Below are positions 28,081-36,079 of a DNA stretch of 64,000 bases, piece after piece (the first letter of the stretch is position 1; each line of letters begins with the position of its first letter). The position numbers were made by a program, and so were the translations under genes. Under the pieces are notes generated by a model. That model had not been told where the DNA came from. It worked only from the letters and a program-made list of their open reading frames with translations, and did not search any database. The stretch is from Chthoniobacteraceae bacterium (lineage in GTDB: Bacteria; Verrucomicrobiota; Verrucomicrobiia; Chthoniobacterales; Chthoniobacteraceae): the NCBI GenBank assembly GCA_028293625.1, contig JAQGOL010000030.1, positions 434,001 to 498,000 of the forward strand, in the 5' to 3' direction.

Positions 28081-28773
28081 ATGAAATCCTCCAAACAAGA
28101 CGCGTTCACGCTCATTGAGCTGCTCGTCGTAATCTCGATCATTGCGATCCTGGCAGGCATTGCATTGCCTGTTTTCGGTGAAGTCCAGGTACGCGGCGCC
28201 CAAACCAAGGCGCTTTCCAATGCCAAACAGATTGGCCTTGCCTGCAAACTTTTCGCCACTGATTACAACGGCAATTATCCGATGTATACAGACATCTCCA
28301 AGGACCCGAAGGTCTCTGCCACTCCTGGAAGCTCATCTAACGATGTGCTCCAAACCCTCATGCCTGACTATCTCCCGGATAAGTCGATCTTCGGGATTCC
28401 GAAGTCTGCTTTCTGCAAAAAGGTTGGTGCGGGTCAAACCGGCAATAAGCTGGGCAGTCAGGAAAATGAATGGGCTTATTGCCTTGGCCTGAGCGATACC
28501 TCCAATTCACGCTTCCCGCTTCTCGCCGATGGATTCAAAACCCCGAGCTCCGGCAGCTATTCAACTGATGAAACCGATTTTGGTGGCGTCTGGAAGGGCA
28601 AGAAAGCAATCGTCATCCGCTGCGATACAAGCGGCACGGTTGAAACCCTTCTCTCGACCAACCACACGGTCAAACGCAGCGAAAACAATACTAAAAACGC
28701 CTTCATCGCTGGACCTAATGATGACCCACCATGGTTCGGCACTGGCGTGAGCGTCCTGAATCCTGCTCAATAA
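28081..28773 (+). CDS. Type II secretion / pilin-like pseudopilin (DUF1559-like)
   Basis: A 230-residue protein with an N-terminal prepilin motif AFTLIELLVVISIIAILAGIALP, followed by an amphipathic helix and a globular C-terminal domain containing RCDTSG near the end. The family is very abundant in Verrucomicrobiota and Planctomycetota as stand-alone pseudopilins. The residue before the Phe cleavage site is Ala rather than the usual Gly, which may slow prepilin peptidase. No secretion ATPase or peptidase gene is adjacent. A strong terminator follows 17 nt after the stop, so it is monocistronic. Confidence 0.85.
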   Translation: MKSSKQDAFTLIELLVVISIIAILAGIALPVFGEVQVRGAQTKALSNAKQIGLACKLFATDYNGNYPMYTDISKDPKVSATPGSSSNDVLQTLMPDYLPDKSIFGIPKSAFCKKVGAGQTGNKLGSQENEWAYCLGLSDTSNSRFPLLADGFKTPSSGSYSTDETDFGGVWKGKKAIVIRCDTSGTVETLLSTNHTVKRSENNTKNAFIAGPNDDPPWFGTGVSVLNPAQ

Positions 28774-28790
28774 GCCAGACTTCACTCAAC

Positions 28791-28818
28791 AAAGGCGCGC
28801 CGTAAATGGCGCGCCTTT
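28791..28818. terminator. Rho-independent terminator, probably bidirectional
   Basis: An 11-bp perfect inverted repeat (AAAGGCGCGCC with GGCGCGCCTTT, arms 28791-28801 and 28808-28818) with a six-base loop, followed by T-rich sequence on the plus strand. It ends the pseudopilin transcript and lies 29 nt past the xseA stop on the minus strand, so it may serve both convergent genes. Confidence 0.85.
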
Positions 28819-28846
28819 TCTTTTGCCCCCATGCCGCGTGCCTAGC

Positions 28847-30313
28847 TTAAAAAACCCGGGAACGGACCACGCCGTCGCTGAGGCGCGTCAGCAACTCCAT
28901 GCCGGGACTCGCTTCCGATACCGACTGGATAACACTCCCATCGAGAGCCGTGGTGATACTGAAGCCGCGCTCAAGCACGGTCTGGGGCGCCAGGAGCCGG
29001 AGCATGTCAGCTGCCCGCTGCAGCCGCTGACGCTGCTCTTCCAATCGCCGCTGGGCACAAGGGGTCAGGCGTTGGTTCAATGCGGCAAGTTGCTGCCGGC
29101 GAATGGCAAGAAGTTGATCGGGGCGGTGTTGACGCACCACGGCCAGCAATTCGGAAATGAGCTGCCGCGATTCACTCAAACGCGCTTTCACCCCGCGGCT
29201 TAAAGCGTCACTGGCAAAATCGAGACGTTGCGCCGCTTCATTGAGCCGGCGCCTCGGCTCGCCAAACAGCACACTGCGGCCGAGGTAAAGCAGCTGCGCC
29301 TTTTCGCGTTCAAGCCGCACCATCGCGCAACGCCGAAGCTGATTGCCAACCTGTTCCAGCCGTCGTACCAGTTCGGTTTTCTCGGGCGCAACAAGTTCAG
29401 CGGCGGCGCTCGGGGTCGGCGCGCGCAGATCAGCCACAAAATCGGCGATGGTGAAGTCAATTTCGTGGCCGACGGCCGAGACTACCGGAATGGAGGACGC
29501 TGCAATGGCACGGGCAAGCCGTTCATCATTAAACTCCCATAAATCCTCAATGCTGCCGCCGCCGCGCGTGACAATGATGACATCAACGCGCCGCAATCCG
29601 TTTCCCGGCGCCTCGTTAAGCTCTGCAACCGCCGCCGCCAGTTCCAGGCCGGCCCCCTCACCCTGCACCCGGACCGGGCTGATCAGAATCCTCAGAAATG
29701 GCGCGCGCCTTGTCAGGATATTGAGCATATCGCGCAAAGCGGCGCCTGTGGGCGAAGTCACCAGCGCGATCGAAAGAGGAAACTTCGGCAGGGGCTTTTT
29801 AAGATCCGGATCAAAGAGCCCTTCCTCATCGAGCTTCCGTTTAAGCGCCTCGAATTTGGCCAGAAGCAGTCCGGCGCCGGCCACCTGCACCAACTGGACG
29901 TTCATCTGATACTGCCCCCGCGCTTCATAAACGGTCAGCGCGCCTCGGACCTGCACATGGAGTCCGTCGGAAAGCGGCACCTGTTTTCGCCACGAACCCG
30001 ATCGGGCAAAAAGCACACACGCCAGCTGGCATTGAGCGTCTTTCAACGTAAAATACTGATGGCCGCTTGATTGTTTGCGGTAATTGCTGATTTCCCCTTC
30101 CACCCAAACCACGCCCACGCTTGTTTCCAAGGCGTCCCGCACCGAGCGCGTTACTTCGGTGACCGAATAGATGCGCTCCGAGGCCGTCACGGGTGCGGCG
30201 GCCTCGACGGCCAGCTCAATGGCGGTTACAACCGCCGCAGGCTTTGCCGTCCTGGCCCGCTTTCGAGGTGGCGAATCTGAGGGCTCCGGAAAACCAAAAA
30301 GATCGACAGTCAA
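28847..30313 (-). CDS. xseA: Exodeoxyribonuclease VII large subunit
   Basis: A 488-residue XseA. It has an N-terminal OB-fold (VTEVTRSVRDALE, VWVEGEISNYRKQSSGHQYFTLKD), the catalytic block with ALVTSPTGAALRDML, and DVIIVTRGGGSIEDLWEFNDERLARAI and VSAVGHEIDFTIADFVADLRAPTPSAAAE, all XseA hallmarks. The long C-terminal part is coiled coil. It degrades single-stranded DNA with the small subunit XseB, not found here. The only start giving the full OB-fold is a TTG at 30313, without a visible Shine-Dalgarno, 41 nt after the glcF stop. There may be a better start that I cannot identify. Confidence 0.93.
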   Translation of the reverse strand: MTVDLFGFPEPSDSPPRKRARTAKPAAVVTAIELAVEAAAPVTASERIYSVTEVTRSVRDALETSVGVVWVEGEISNYRKQSSGHQYFTLKDAQCQLACVLFARSGSWRKQVPLSDGLHVQVRGALTVYEARGQYQMNVQLVQVAGAGLLLAKFEALKRKLDEEGLFDPDLKKPLPKFPLSIALVTSPTGAALRDMLNILTRRAPFLRILISPVRVQGEGAGLELAAAVAELNEAPGNGLRRVDVIIVTRGGGSIEDLWEFNDERLARAIAASSIPVVSAVGHEIDFTIADFVADLRAPTPSAAAELVAPEKTELVRRLEQVGNQLRRCAMVRLEREKAQLLYLGRSVLFGEPRRRLNEAAQRLDFASDALSRGVKARLSESRQLISELLAVVRQHRPDQLLAIRRQQLAALNQRLTPCAQRRLEEQRQRLQRAADMLRLLAPQTVLERGFSITTALDGSVIQSVSEASPGMELLTRLSDGVVRSRVF

Positions 30314-30354
30314 AGCGAATAAAGGTGGAAAACGAACTGCGGGAGGTGAGTCCG

Positions 30355-31686
30355 TTATGATTCGTCTTTTTTTCCGCGCCGGTAAGCCCGGGCCAATAAA
30401 GTGATCGGGTGGGCAATCTCGATGGGTTGCCGGGCCGCGCGCGCGCCTGCTTCAAGCTGAACGCAGCAGCCCGGATTGGCCGACGCCACGACTTGCGCGC
30501 CGGTCTTCTCGATATTCTTCAGTTTTCGGGCCAGAAGCTTCGCCGACATCTCGGGCTGCGTGATATTATAAATCCCGGCGCTCCCGCAGCACCACGTCGC
30601 CTCGGGCAGCTCCACAAGATTCATCCCGGGGATTAGCTTCAGGATCTCACGCGGCTGACGGCTGATTTTCTGTCCATGGCAAAGATGACACGCCTCGTGG
30701 TAAGTGGTGAGCGGCTCCTTGTGATCCGATGGCGGGGGTGTAACCGGGCCGATCAAGGCAAGCCATTCATGAATATCCTTGAGCTTTGAGGACCAGAGAC
30801 GCGCCTTTTTTTCATAACGCAAATCGCCCGCCAGCAACGCATCGTAATGCTTCAGATGGGAACCGCATCCCGCCGCGTTGGTGATGATGGCGTCGAGCGT
30901 TTCAAGTCCGCCGGCCACGCGCTCCATCATGTCGATATTGCGCCGGGCCATTTCAGCGGCCCATTCCAATTCGCCATTGTGGGCATGCAACGAGCCGCAG
31001 CACGGTTGCGCTCCCGGAGTCACGACATGGCATCCATTTGCCACGAGTACCTCCACCGTGTCCCGGTTCACATCGGGATAAACCAGATCCTGCACACAGC
31101 CCGTCAGCATCCCGACCCGGTAACGCGGCGGCTCTTCAGGCAACTCGTGTTCGCCAATGAGTGTGTCGGAAAAGTCGCGTTTCACCCGCGGCGTCAACGG
31201 CTCAAGATCCCGAAGAAAGCGCGGCAACAACTCCGTTAATTTAAGCCGGCGCACAAGCGCTTCACCGCCCGAAGCCTGATACCACCGCAGCATCCGCCCC
31301 AAGGCCCGCAATAGCCAGGGCCGGGTGAAAATCAGCCGCAACGCGATTGCACGCACCCAATCGCGCCTCGGATTTTGCAAAACACGGGTATCCTCGATAT
31401 CGCCCCGTGCCGCCTCGAACATCGGCGCATACGCCACCCCGGCCGGACACGCCGTCTCGCAAGCCAGACAGCCAAGGCAAAAATAAAGCTCTTCCCCGAA
31501 TGCCGGTGTCACCTCGAGTTTCCCCTCGGCGATGCTGCGCATCAGGGCAATCCGGCCGCGCGGACTGTTGCGTTCGAGCTTGGTTTCGTCATACGTCGGG
31601 CACGTCGGCAGACACATCCCGCAGTGGATACACTGCTGGAGGATCGAGAAATCAAGCTGCGCGAGATAAAGGGGTTTTACGCTCAC
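30355..31686 (-). CDS. glcF: Glycolate oxidase iron-sulfur subunit GlcF
   Basis: About 443 residues. It has two ferredoxin-type 4Fe-4S motifs near the N-terminus (CIHCGMCLPTCP and CLGCLACETACPAG) and two CCG domains (QPCCGSLHAHNG, ATWCCGSAGIYNI). This layout matches GlcF, which passes electrons from GlcD to the quinone pool during glycolate (or D-lactate) oxidation. The start is uncertain: GTG at 31686 gives the family-like leader VSVKPLYLAQLDFS, while a TTG at 31728 adds 14 non-conserved residues. It lies between glcD and xseA, all on one strand. Confidence 0.9.
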   Translation of the reverse strand: MSVKPLYLAQLDFSILQQCIHCGMCLPTCPTYDETKLERNSPRGRIALMRSIAEGKLEVTPAFGEELYFCLGCLACETACPAGVAYAPMFEAARGDIEDTRVLQNPRRDWVRAIALRLIFTRPWLLRALGRMLRWYQASGGEALVRRLKLTELLPRFLRDLEPLTPRVKRDFSDTLIGEHELPEEPPRYRVGMLTGCVQDLVYPDVNRDTVEVLVANGCHVVTPGAQPCCGSLHAHNGELEWAAEMARRNIDMMERVAGGLETLDAIITNAAGCGSHLKHYDALLAGDLRYEKKARLWSSKLKDIHEWLALIGPVTPPPSDHKEPLTTYHEACHLCHGQKISRQPREILKLIPGMNLVELPEATWCCGSAGIYNITQPEMSAKLLARKLKNIEKTGAQVVASANPGCCVQLEAGARAARQPIEIAHPITLLARAYRRGKKDES

Positions 31687-31769
31687 CGGTGAGTAATTTG
31701 GCGTCGAAAAGTTGGAATCACACCACAAAGAAGAAAGAAAAATAGCCTCTCTTCTTTCGTGGCTTTTGA

Positions 31770-33143
31770 TCAGTCGAAAATCTTGCCTGGGTTTAAAATG
31801 TTATCTGGATCGAGCGCCCGTTTGAGCTGGCGCATCAGCCCAAGGCTCGCATCGCCGATGGCTGCCGGGAGAAACCGCTTTTTGGCAAGCCCGACTCCAT
31901 GCTCGCCCGTGATGGTTCCCCCAAGTTGCACCGCGAACGTGAAGATCTCCGCCATCGCCATCTCGACCCGCTCCATCTCCTCGTGATTGCGTTCATCAGT
32001 GAGGAAGGTCGGATGCAGGTTGCCGTCTCCCATGTGGCCAAAGATGCCGACCTTGAGCCGATGCCGCTCACTGACTTCCTGGATGAAATTAATCATCCGG
32101 GTCAGCTCGCTCCGAGGCACCGTGGCGTCCTCCAAAATCGTCGTCGGCGAGACGCGGGCCAGGGCGGAAAAAGCGGCCCGCCGCGCAGTGGCAAGCTGGG
32201 CGGCATGCTCGGCATCGCGCGCGACAACCACCGATACCGCCCCGCATTCACGGGCGATGCGTTCCATCGTGGCCACCTGCTCCTCCACGACAGCCGGATG
32301 CCCGTCGCTTTCCATCAACAAAATAGCCGCCGCATCCCGTGGAAGGCCCACCTTCGCATAATCCTCCACGCACCCAATGGTCACCCGGTCGAGAAACTCC
32401 AGGGTGCACGGGATGATCTTGGCGGCGATGATCGCCGAGACCGTATCCGCCGCATCCGACATCCGGACAAACGTGGCGAGCACCGTCTTTTTCGCAGCCG
32501 GTTTTGGGACCAGTTTTAAAAGGATTTTAGTCATGATGCCCAAAGTCCCTTCCGAACCGACAAAGACATCTTTCATCGAGTAACCGGCCACGTCCTTAAC
32601 GCATTTGCTTCCAAGCCAGACGAGGTCCCCATTGGCCAGCACCACTTCCATTCCCATCACGTAGTCCCGGGTGATCCCATATTTGAGCCCGCGCAATCCA
32701 CCCGAGTTTTCGGCCACATTGCCTCCAATGGTTGAAATCTTCATCGAGCCCGGATCCGGCGGATAAAGTAATCCGATCCCGTCGGCCGCCTCGGCGACCT
32801 TTTGGGTAATGGCACCTGCTTCCACAAGCACCGTCAGATTCTTCTCATCGAGCTCGAGAATCCGATCCATTTTCACCAGGCAAAGAATGATCCCGCCCGG
32901 CACGGGAATGCTGCCTCCGCTCAAGCCGGTGCCCGAGCCGCGGGAAACAATCGGGATTTTGCGTTGGGCCGCGTATTGCACGATCGCGACAATTTCCGCT
33001 GAATTGACCGGAAGCACGACCACGGAAGCGTCGCCATGCAGTGCTGCCGTGCCATCAAAACCGTAGGTGATTAAATGCTCCGGTTCGCTCAGCACGCGAC
33101 GCGGTTCGAGGAGGGAAATAAGGTCGTCAACAAGGGCGGTCAT
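31770..33143 (-). CDS. glcD: Glycolate oxidase subunit GlcD (FAD-linked)
   Basis: A 457-residue FAD-binding type 4 oxidase. The PCMH FAD domain shows IPIVSRGSGTGLSGG and GLLYPPDPGS, STIGGNVAENSGGLRGLKYG. The C-terminal cap has the conserved GHMGDGNLHP and GTITGEHGVGLAKK motifs. It oxidises glycolate to glyoxylate, or 2-hydroxy acids such as D-lactate. The specificity within the GlcD/DLD family cannot be fixed from the sequence. It starts with an ATG at 33143 and heads a glcD-glcF-xseA unit. GlcE is not present here. Confidence 0.94.
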   Translation of the reverse strand: MTALVDDLISLLEPRRVLSEPEHLITYGFDGTAALHGDASVVVLPVNSAEIVAIVQYAAQRKIPIVSRGSGTGLSGGSIPVPGGIILCLVKMDRILELDEKNLTVLVEAGAITQKVAEAADGIGLLYPPDPGSMKISTIGGNVAENSGGLRGLKYGITRDYVMGMEVVLANGDLVWLGSKCVKDVAGYSMKDVFVGSEGTLGIMTKILLKLVPKPAAKKTVLATFVRMSDAADTVSAIIAAKIIPCTLEFLDRVTIGCVEDYAKVGLPRDAAAILLMESDGHPAVVEEQVATMERIARECGAVSVVVARDAEHAAQLATARRAAFSALARVSPTTILEDATVPRSELTRMINFIQEVSERHRLKVGIFGHMGDGNLHPTFLTDERNHEEMERVEMAMAEIFTFAVQLGGTITGEHGVGLAKKRFLPAAIGDASLGLMRQLKRALDPDNILNPGKIFD

Positions 33144-33249
33144 GGAAGGGGCGCCAAATAAACGCCAAACCGAGCCTCAGGCGAGCATTTAGGCAAACGG
33201 ATCAGCGCTTGTTTTTCGAAAGGTCCTCCGAACTGACAGGCAGAGAAAG

Positions 33250-33936
33250 TCAGCTCCCTTGCTTCACCTTTTCGTAAAAGCGCAGTCCTTCGATCTTGCA
33301 GTTGAGATCGCGCAACGGATGCATCGCCTGCCCGGGATGCGACGCGGGATCGCATGTCAGATAATCAAACCCATCCTTCCCTGCAATCACGACAAAGTGC
33401 ATGCCGCCATCGGGACGCCGCAGTTTGACAATGACCGGATTGCCTCGGGAAAGGTTTGAGTCGATCAGCCGAAACGAGGCGAGATCTTCGTACGCATGCC
33501 GGACCCGGCCGGGCTCAAGTTCAGCGGCTACTTCCCAGTAGATCCACCCTTGCGGGGTATAACCACCGTTCTCAGAAAGAAACGTGTTGAGCCGTTGCGG
33601 ATCGGTATTGATTCCGTAAAAGCTCAAGACCATCGCCGCTGAAGAAAGCGCGCACCCTTTTGCCCCAATCGAGTCGGGGGTCGGACCAAGCAGTTCATCG
33701 CCCCAAGTCGCGTCGTTTTGCCGATAAGTGGGCACCGGCAATTCCAACCGGGAAAAAAAGTAACGACCGCCACTGCCGTCCAGGATTCCCGGCCGATTAT
33801 AATCACTCCAAAAATGGAAGGCCCCGACAAGCAGCAGCGTCAGCACTAGCGCTGCGGTAATGAGAAACCAGCGGCGGCGGTAAAATGCGGGCGTCGCCGG
33901 GACCGGCTCGGGAATCGGCTCAGAAATGTCGCTCAT
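33250..33936 (-). CDS. Membrane-anchored C39-like peptidase family protein
   Basis: A 228-residue protein with a short cytoplasmic leader, a transmembrane segment at about residues 25-47 (FLITAALVLTLLLVGAFHFW) and an extracytoplasmic papain-like domain. The Cys is in GCALSSAAMVLSFYGI, the His in HFVVIAG and an Asp in TCDPAS, the order expected of C39-like domains (PF13529 type). No ABC transporter or bacteriocin peptide lies nearby, so it is not a typical leader-peptide processor. Its substrate is unknown, and it could be a non-catalytic amidase-like domain. Confidence 0.75.
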   Translation of the reverse strand: MSDISEPIPEPVPATPAFYRRRWFLITAALVLTLLLVGAFHFWSDYNRPGILDGSGGRYFFSRLELPVPTYRQNDATWGDELLGPTPDSIGAKGCALSSAAMVLSFYGINTDPQRLNTFLSENGGYTPQGWIYWEVAAELEPGRVRHAYEDLASFRLIDSNLSRGNPVIVKLRRPDGGMHFVVIAGKDGFDYLTCDPASHPGQAMHPLRDLNCKIEGLRFYEKVKQGS

Positions 33937-34012
33937 GCGCTGACAGCTCTACACCCCCTGCCGGCTTCCGTCCCACCCTAATCTCCTCTTCGTAACTTTT
34001 AGCCGTCCAGCT

Positions 34013-35005
34013 TCACTTTCCGGGCGACAACAAAATCTTCCCTGCCCGTCCTCCTTCCTGCACCCGTGCCAGGGCGGCCCCGATCTCTTCCAATGGATAA
34101 ATTTTTTCAACCGGAGAACGGACAACGCCGCGCTGGGCCAACGCAAAGAGCTCGCCAAACATCGCTGAGCGCGCATCGGCAGAAGCTTTCTCATACCAAC
34201 GCGAAACCCAAAAACCGCGCCAGCGGAGATCGTTGAAAATGAGAAGCCCGTTGGGGATTCGCAACGGCTGCCGCCCCATCGCCCCAAAGGTGACGATCGT
34301 GCCGCCTTCAGCCAGCACATTGGCAAGCCGCAGGGCACTTTCACCGCCCACTGAGTTGAGGCCAAGCCGGACAGGAGCACCCCCCGTGGCGGCCTGGATG
34401 TTTTCATCAAGCGTATCGCCTTCCAAAAGAACAGCATCAGCGCCCGCTGATTTGAGTTCGTTAATTAATTCAGGACGGCGAACCACATTGAGAGTTTTCA
34501 GTCCACGCGCATGAGCGATCTGAATCACCGCGCGTCCGACGGCCGAATTTGCCGCGTTCTGAATAATCCATTCCCCCGGCTGCAGATCGACAAAATCGAG
34601 CAGCATGCGCAGCGCCGTGGCCGGGTTCACCCGCAGCATGGCTGCCTGTTCAGGAGGGATGCCGCGTGGAACCGCCACCAACGAGTCGGCCGGGACGATG
34701 GTTTGCTCACACCACGATCCTGCGGCGCGTGGAAGCAACACCAGCTTGCCGGGCTCCAGCGCAGTCACTTCGGAGCCGGCTTCCTCCACAATCCCCGCGC
34801 CTTCGCCTCCCGGCACGGCCGGCCACGAGGAAGGCCGGATCGGGTAGGTCCCTTCTATCGCGTTCAGGTCGGCGGGATTAATCGGGGCAAAAAGCACCCG
34901 TACCCGGACTTGATTGGGCTGCAACTGCGGCAGCTCGATCTCTTCAAGATGCGCCACACTCGATGGCGCGCCGTGCGCGCGGTAGACAATCGCTTTGGTC
35001 TTCAT
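34013..35005 (-). CDS. MDR-family 2-enoyl thioester reductase / quinone oxidoreductase
   Basis: A 330-residue medium-chain dehydrogenase/reductase without the zinc ligands of classical alcohol dehydrogenases. The motifs INPADLNAIEGTYPIRP, GGEGAGIVEEAG, MLRVNPATALRML and QNAANSAVGRAVIQIA closely follow the MECR/ETR1 trans-2-enoyl-CoA/ACP reductases (mitochondrial and bacterial). It probably reduces 2-enoyl thioesters with NADPH in fatty acid synthesis. A quinone oxidoreductase role cannot be ruled out. It is divergent from the CDF gene with about 77 nt between the starts. Confidence 0.82.
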   Translation of the reverse strand: MKTKAIVYRAHGAPSSVAHLEEIELPQLQPNQVRVRVLFAPINPADLNAIEGTYPIRPSSWPAVPGGEGAGIVEEAGSEVTALEPGKLVLLPRAAGSWCEQTIVPADSLVAVPRGIPPEQAAMLRVNPATALRMLLDFVDLQPGEWIIQNAANSAVGRAVIQIAHARGLKTLNVVRRPELINELKSAGADAVLLEGDTLDENIQAATGGAPVRLGLNSVGGESALRLANVLAEGGTIVTFGAMGRQPLRIPNGLLIFNDLRWRGFWVSRWYEKASADARSAMFGELFALAQRGVVRSPVEKIYPLEEIGAALARVQEGGRAGKILLSPGK

Positions 35006-35082
35006 AAAATTTAAGGCTCGATCCTGGAGCCGCAGGTCGCTCGACTCTGATCAATCCCGATCTATACCCGAACACGCACCCC

Positions 35083-36003
35083 ATGTCCGCAGTGACTGCC
35101 TCTTCCCGTGAAATTATACTCCGCCGCCTGGAATCGGGCGCGCGCCTGGCGCTTTTGGGCGTGTTTATCAATTCCGTGCTCGCGATCGCCAAAATCCTCG
35201 CCGGTATTCTTGGCAATTGCTACGCGCTCATCGCCGATGGAATCGAGTCCGCTCTCGACATCTTCAGCTCGCTGATCCTCTGGTTCGGACTCAAAGTGGC
35301 CGCGGCACCGCCCGATGCGGAACACCCTTACGGCCACGGCAAGGCGGAACCGATCGCGGCAGTCATCGTCTCGCTCGCCGTCATTGGTGCCGCGGTCGGG
35401 CTTTCCGTGCAAAGCATCCGTGAAATCGTTACGCCGCATCATGCGCCCGCCCCGTTTACGCTCGGTGTGCTGGTCCTGGTGATCATCGTAAAGGAGACCC
35501 TTTTTAGAAAGGTCATCCATGCGGGCGACGAGATCGGCAGTACCGCCGTCAAAAGCGACGCGTGGCATCATCGCTCCGATGCGATCACATCGGGCGCCGC
35601 TTTCATTGGCATCTCCATTGCCCTCATTGGCGGCCAGGGATGGGAACCGGCCGATGATTGGGCCGCGCTCCTGGCCTGCGGCCTCATTGCTTTCAACGGC
35701 CTGCGTTTGCTTCAGCCCGCCCTTCATGAAATCATGGATACCGCGCCGCCCAAGGAGTTTGAGGATGCGGTGCGCGCTGTTGCGGAAAATGTCGTTGGCG
35801 TGGTGGAGGTTGAACAGTGCCGGATGCGCAAGATGGGGCTCGATTTCTATGTCGACATCCACGTCGGCGTCCAGGGATCGCTCACTGTCTATGAAGGCCA
35901 TCGCATCGCCCATGATGTCAAAGATACCATCCGCGCCTCCGACCCATCGATCGTCGACGTGCTCGTGCATATTGAACCTGCAGAGACCGAAGGCGGCCAC
36001 TAA
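35083..36003 (+). CDS. Cation diffusion facilitator (CDF) family transporter
   Basis: A 306-residue inner-membrane protein with about six transmembrane helices and a cytoplasmic C-terminal domain. The metal-binding positions are visible: ADGIESALDIFSS (TM2 side) and AWHHRSDAITS (TM5 side) with the HxxxD pair, plus HPYGHGKAEPI in the loop. The C-terminal domain (VVEVEQCRMRKMG, YVDIHVGVQGSLTVYEGH) is the dimerising, metal-sensing ACT-like fold. It exports Zn, Fe or Mn against a proton gradient; the metal cannot be assigned. The ATG at 35083 fits the family. Confidence 0.9.
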   Translation: MSAVTASSREIILRRLESGARLALLGVFINSVLAIAKILAGILGNCYALIADGIESALDIFSSLILWFGLKVAAAPPDAEHPYGHGKAEPIAAVIVSLAVIGAAVGLSVQSIREIVTPHHAPAPFTLGVLVLVIIVKETLFRKVIHAGDEIGSTAVKSDAWHHRSDAITSGAAFIGISIALIGGQGWEPADDWAALLACGLIAFNGLRLLQPALHEIMDTAPPKEFEDAVRAVAENVVGVVEVEQCRMRKMGLDFYVDIHVGVQGSLTVYEGHRIAHDVKDTIRASDPSIVDVLVHIEPAETEGGH

Positions 36004-36079
36004 ATCCGCCCGCCTCCTACTTCGCTTATGTCAGTAGTTTGATGCGCCGGAAGCGAATCAAGAACGGATCCCCCCAAAA

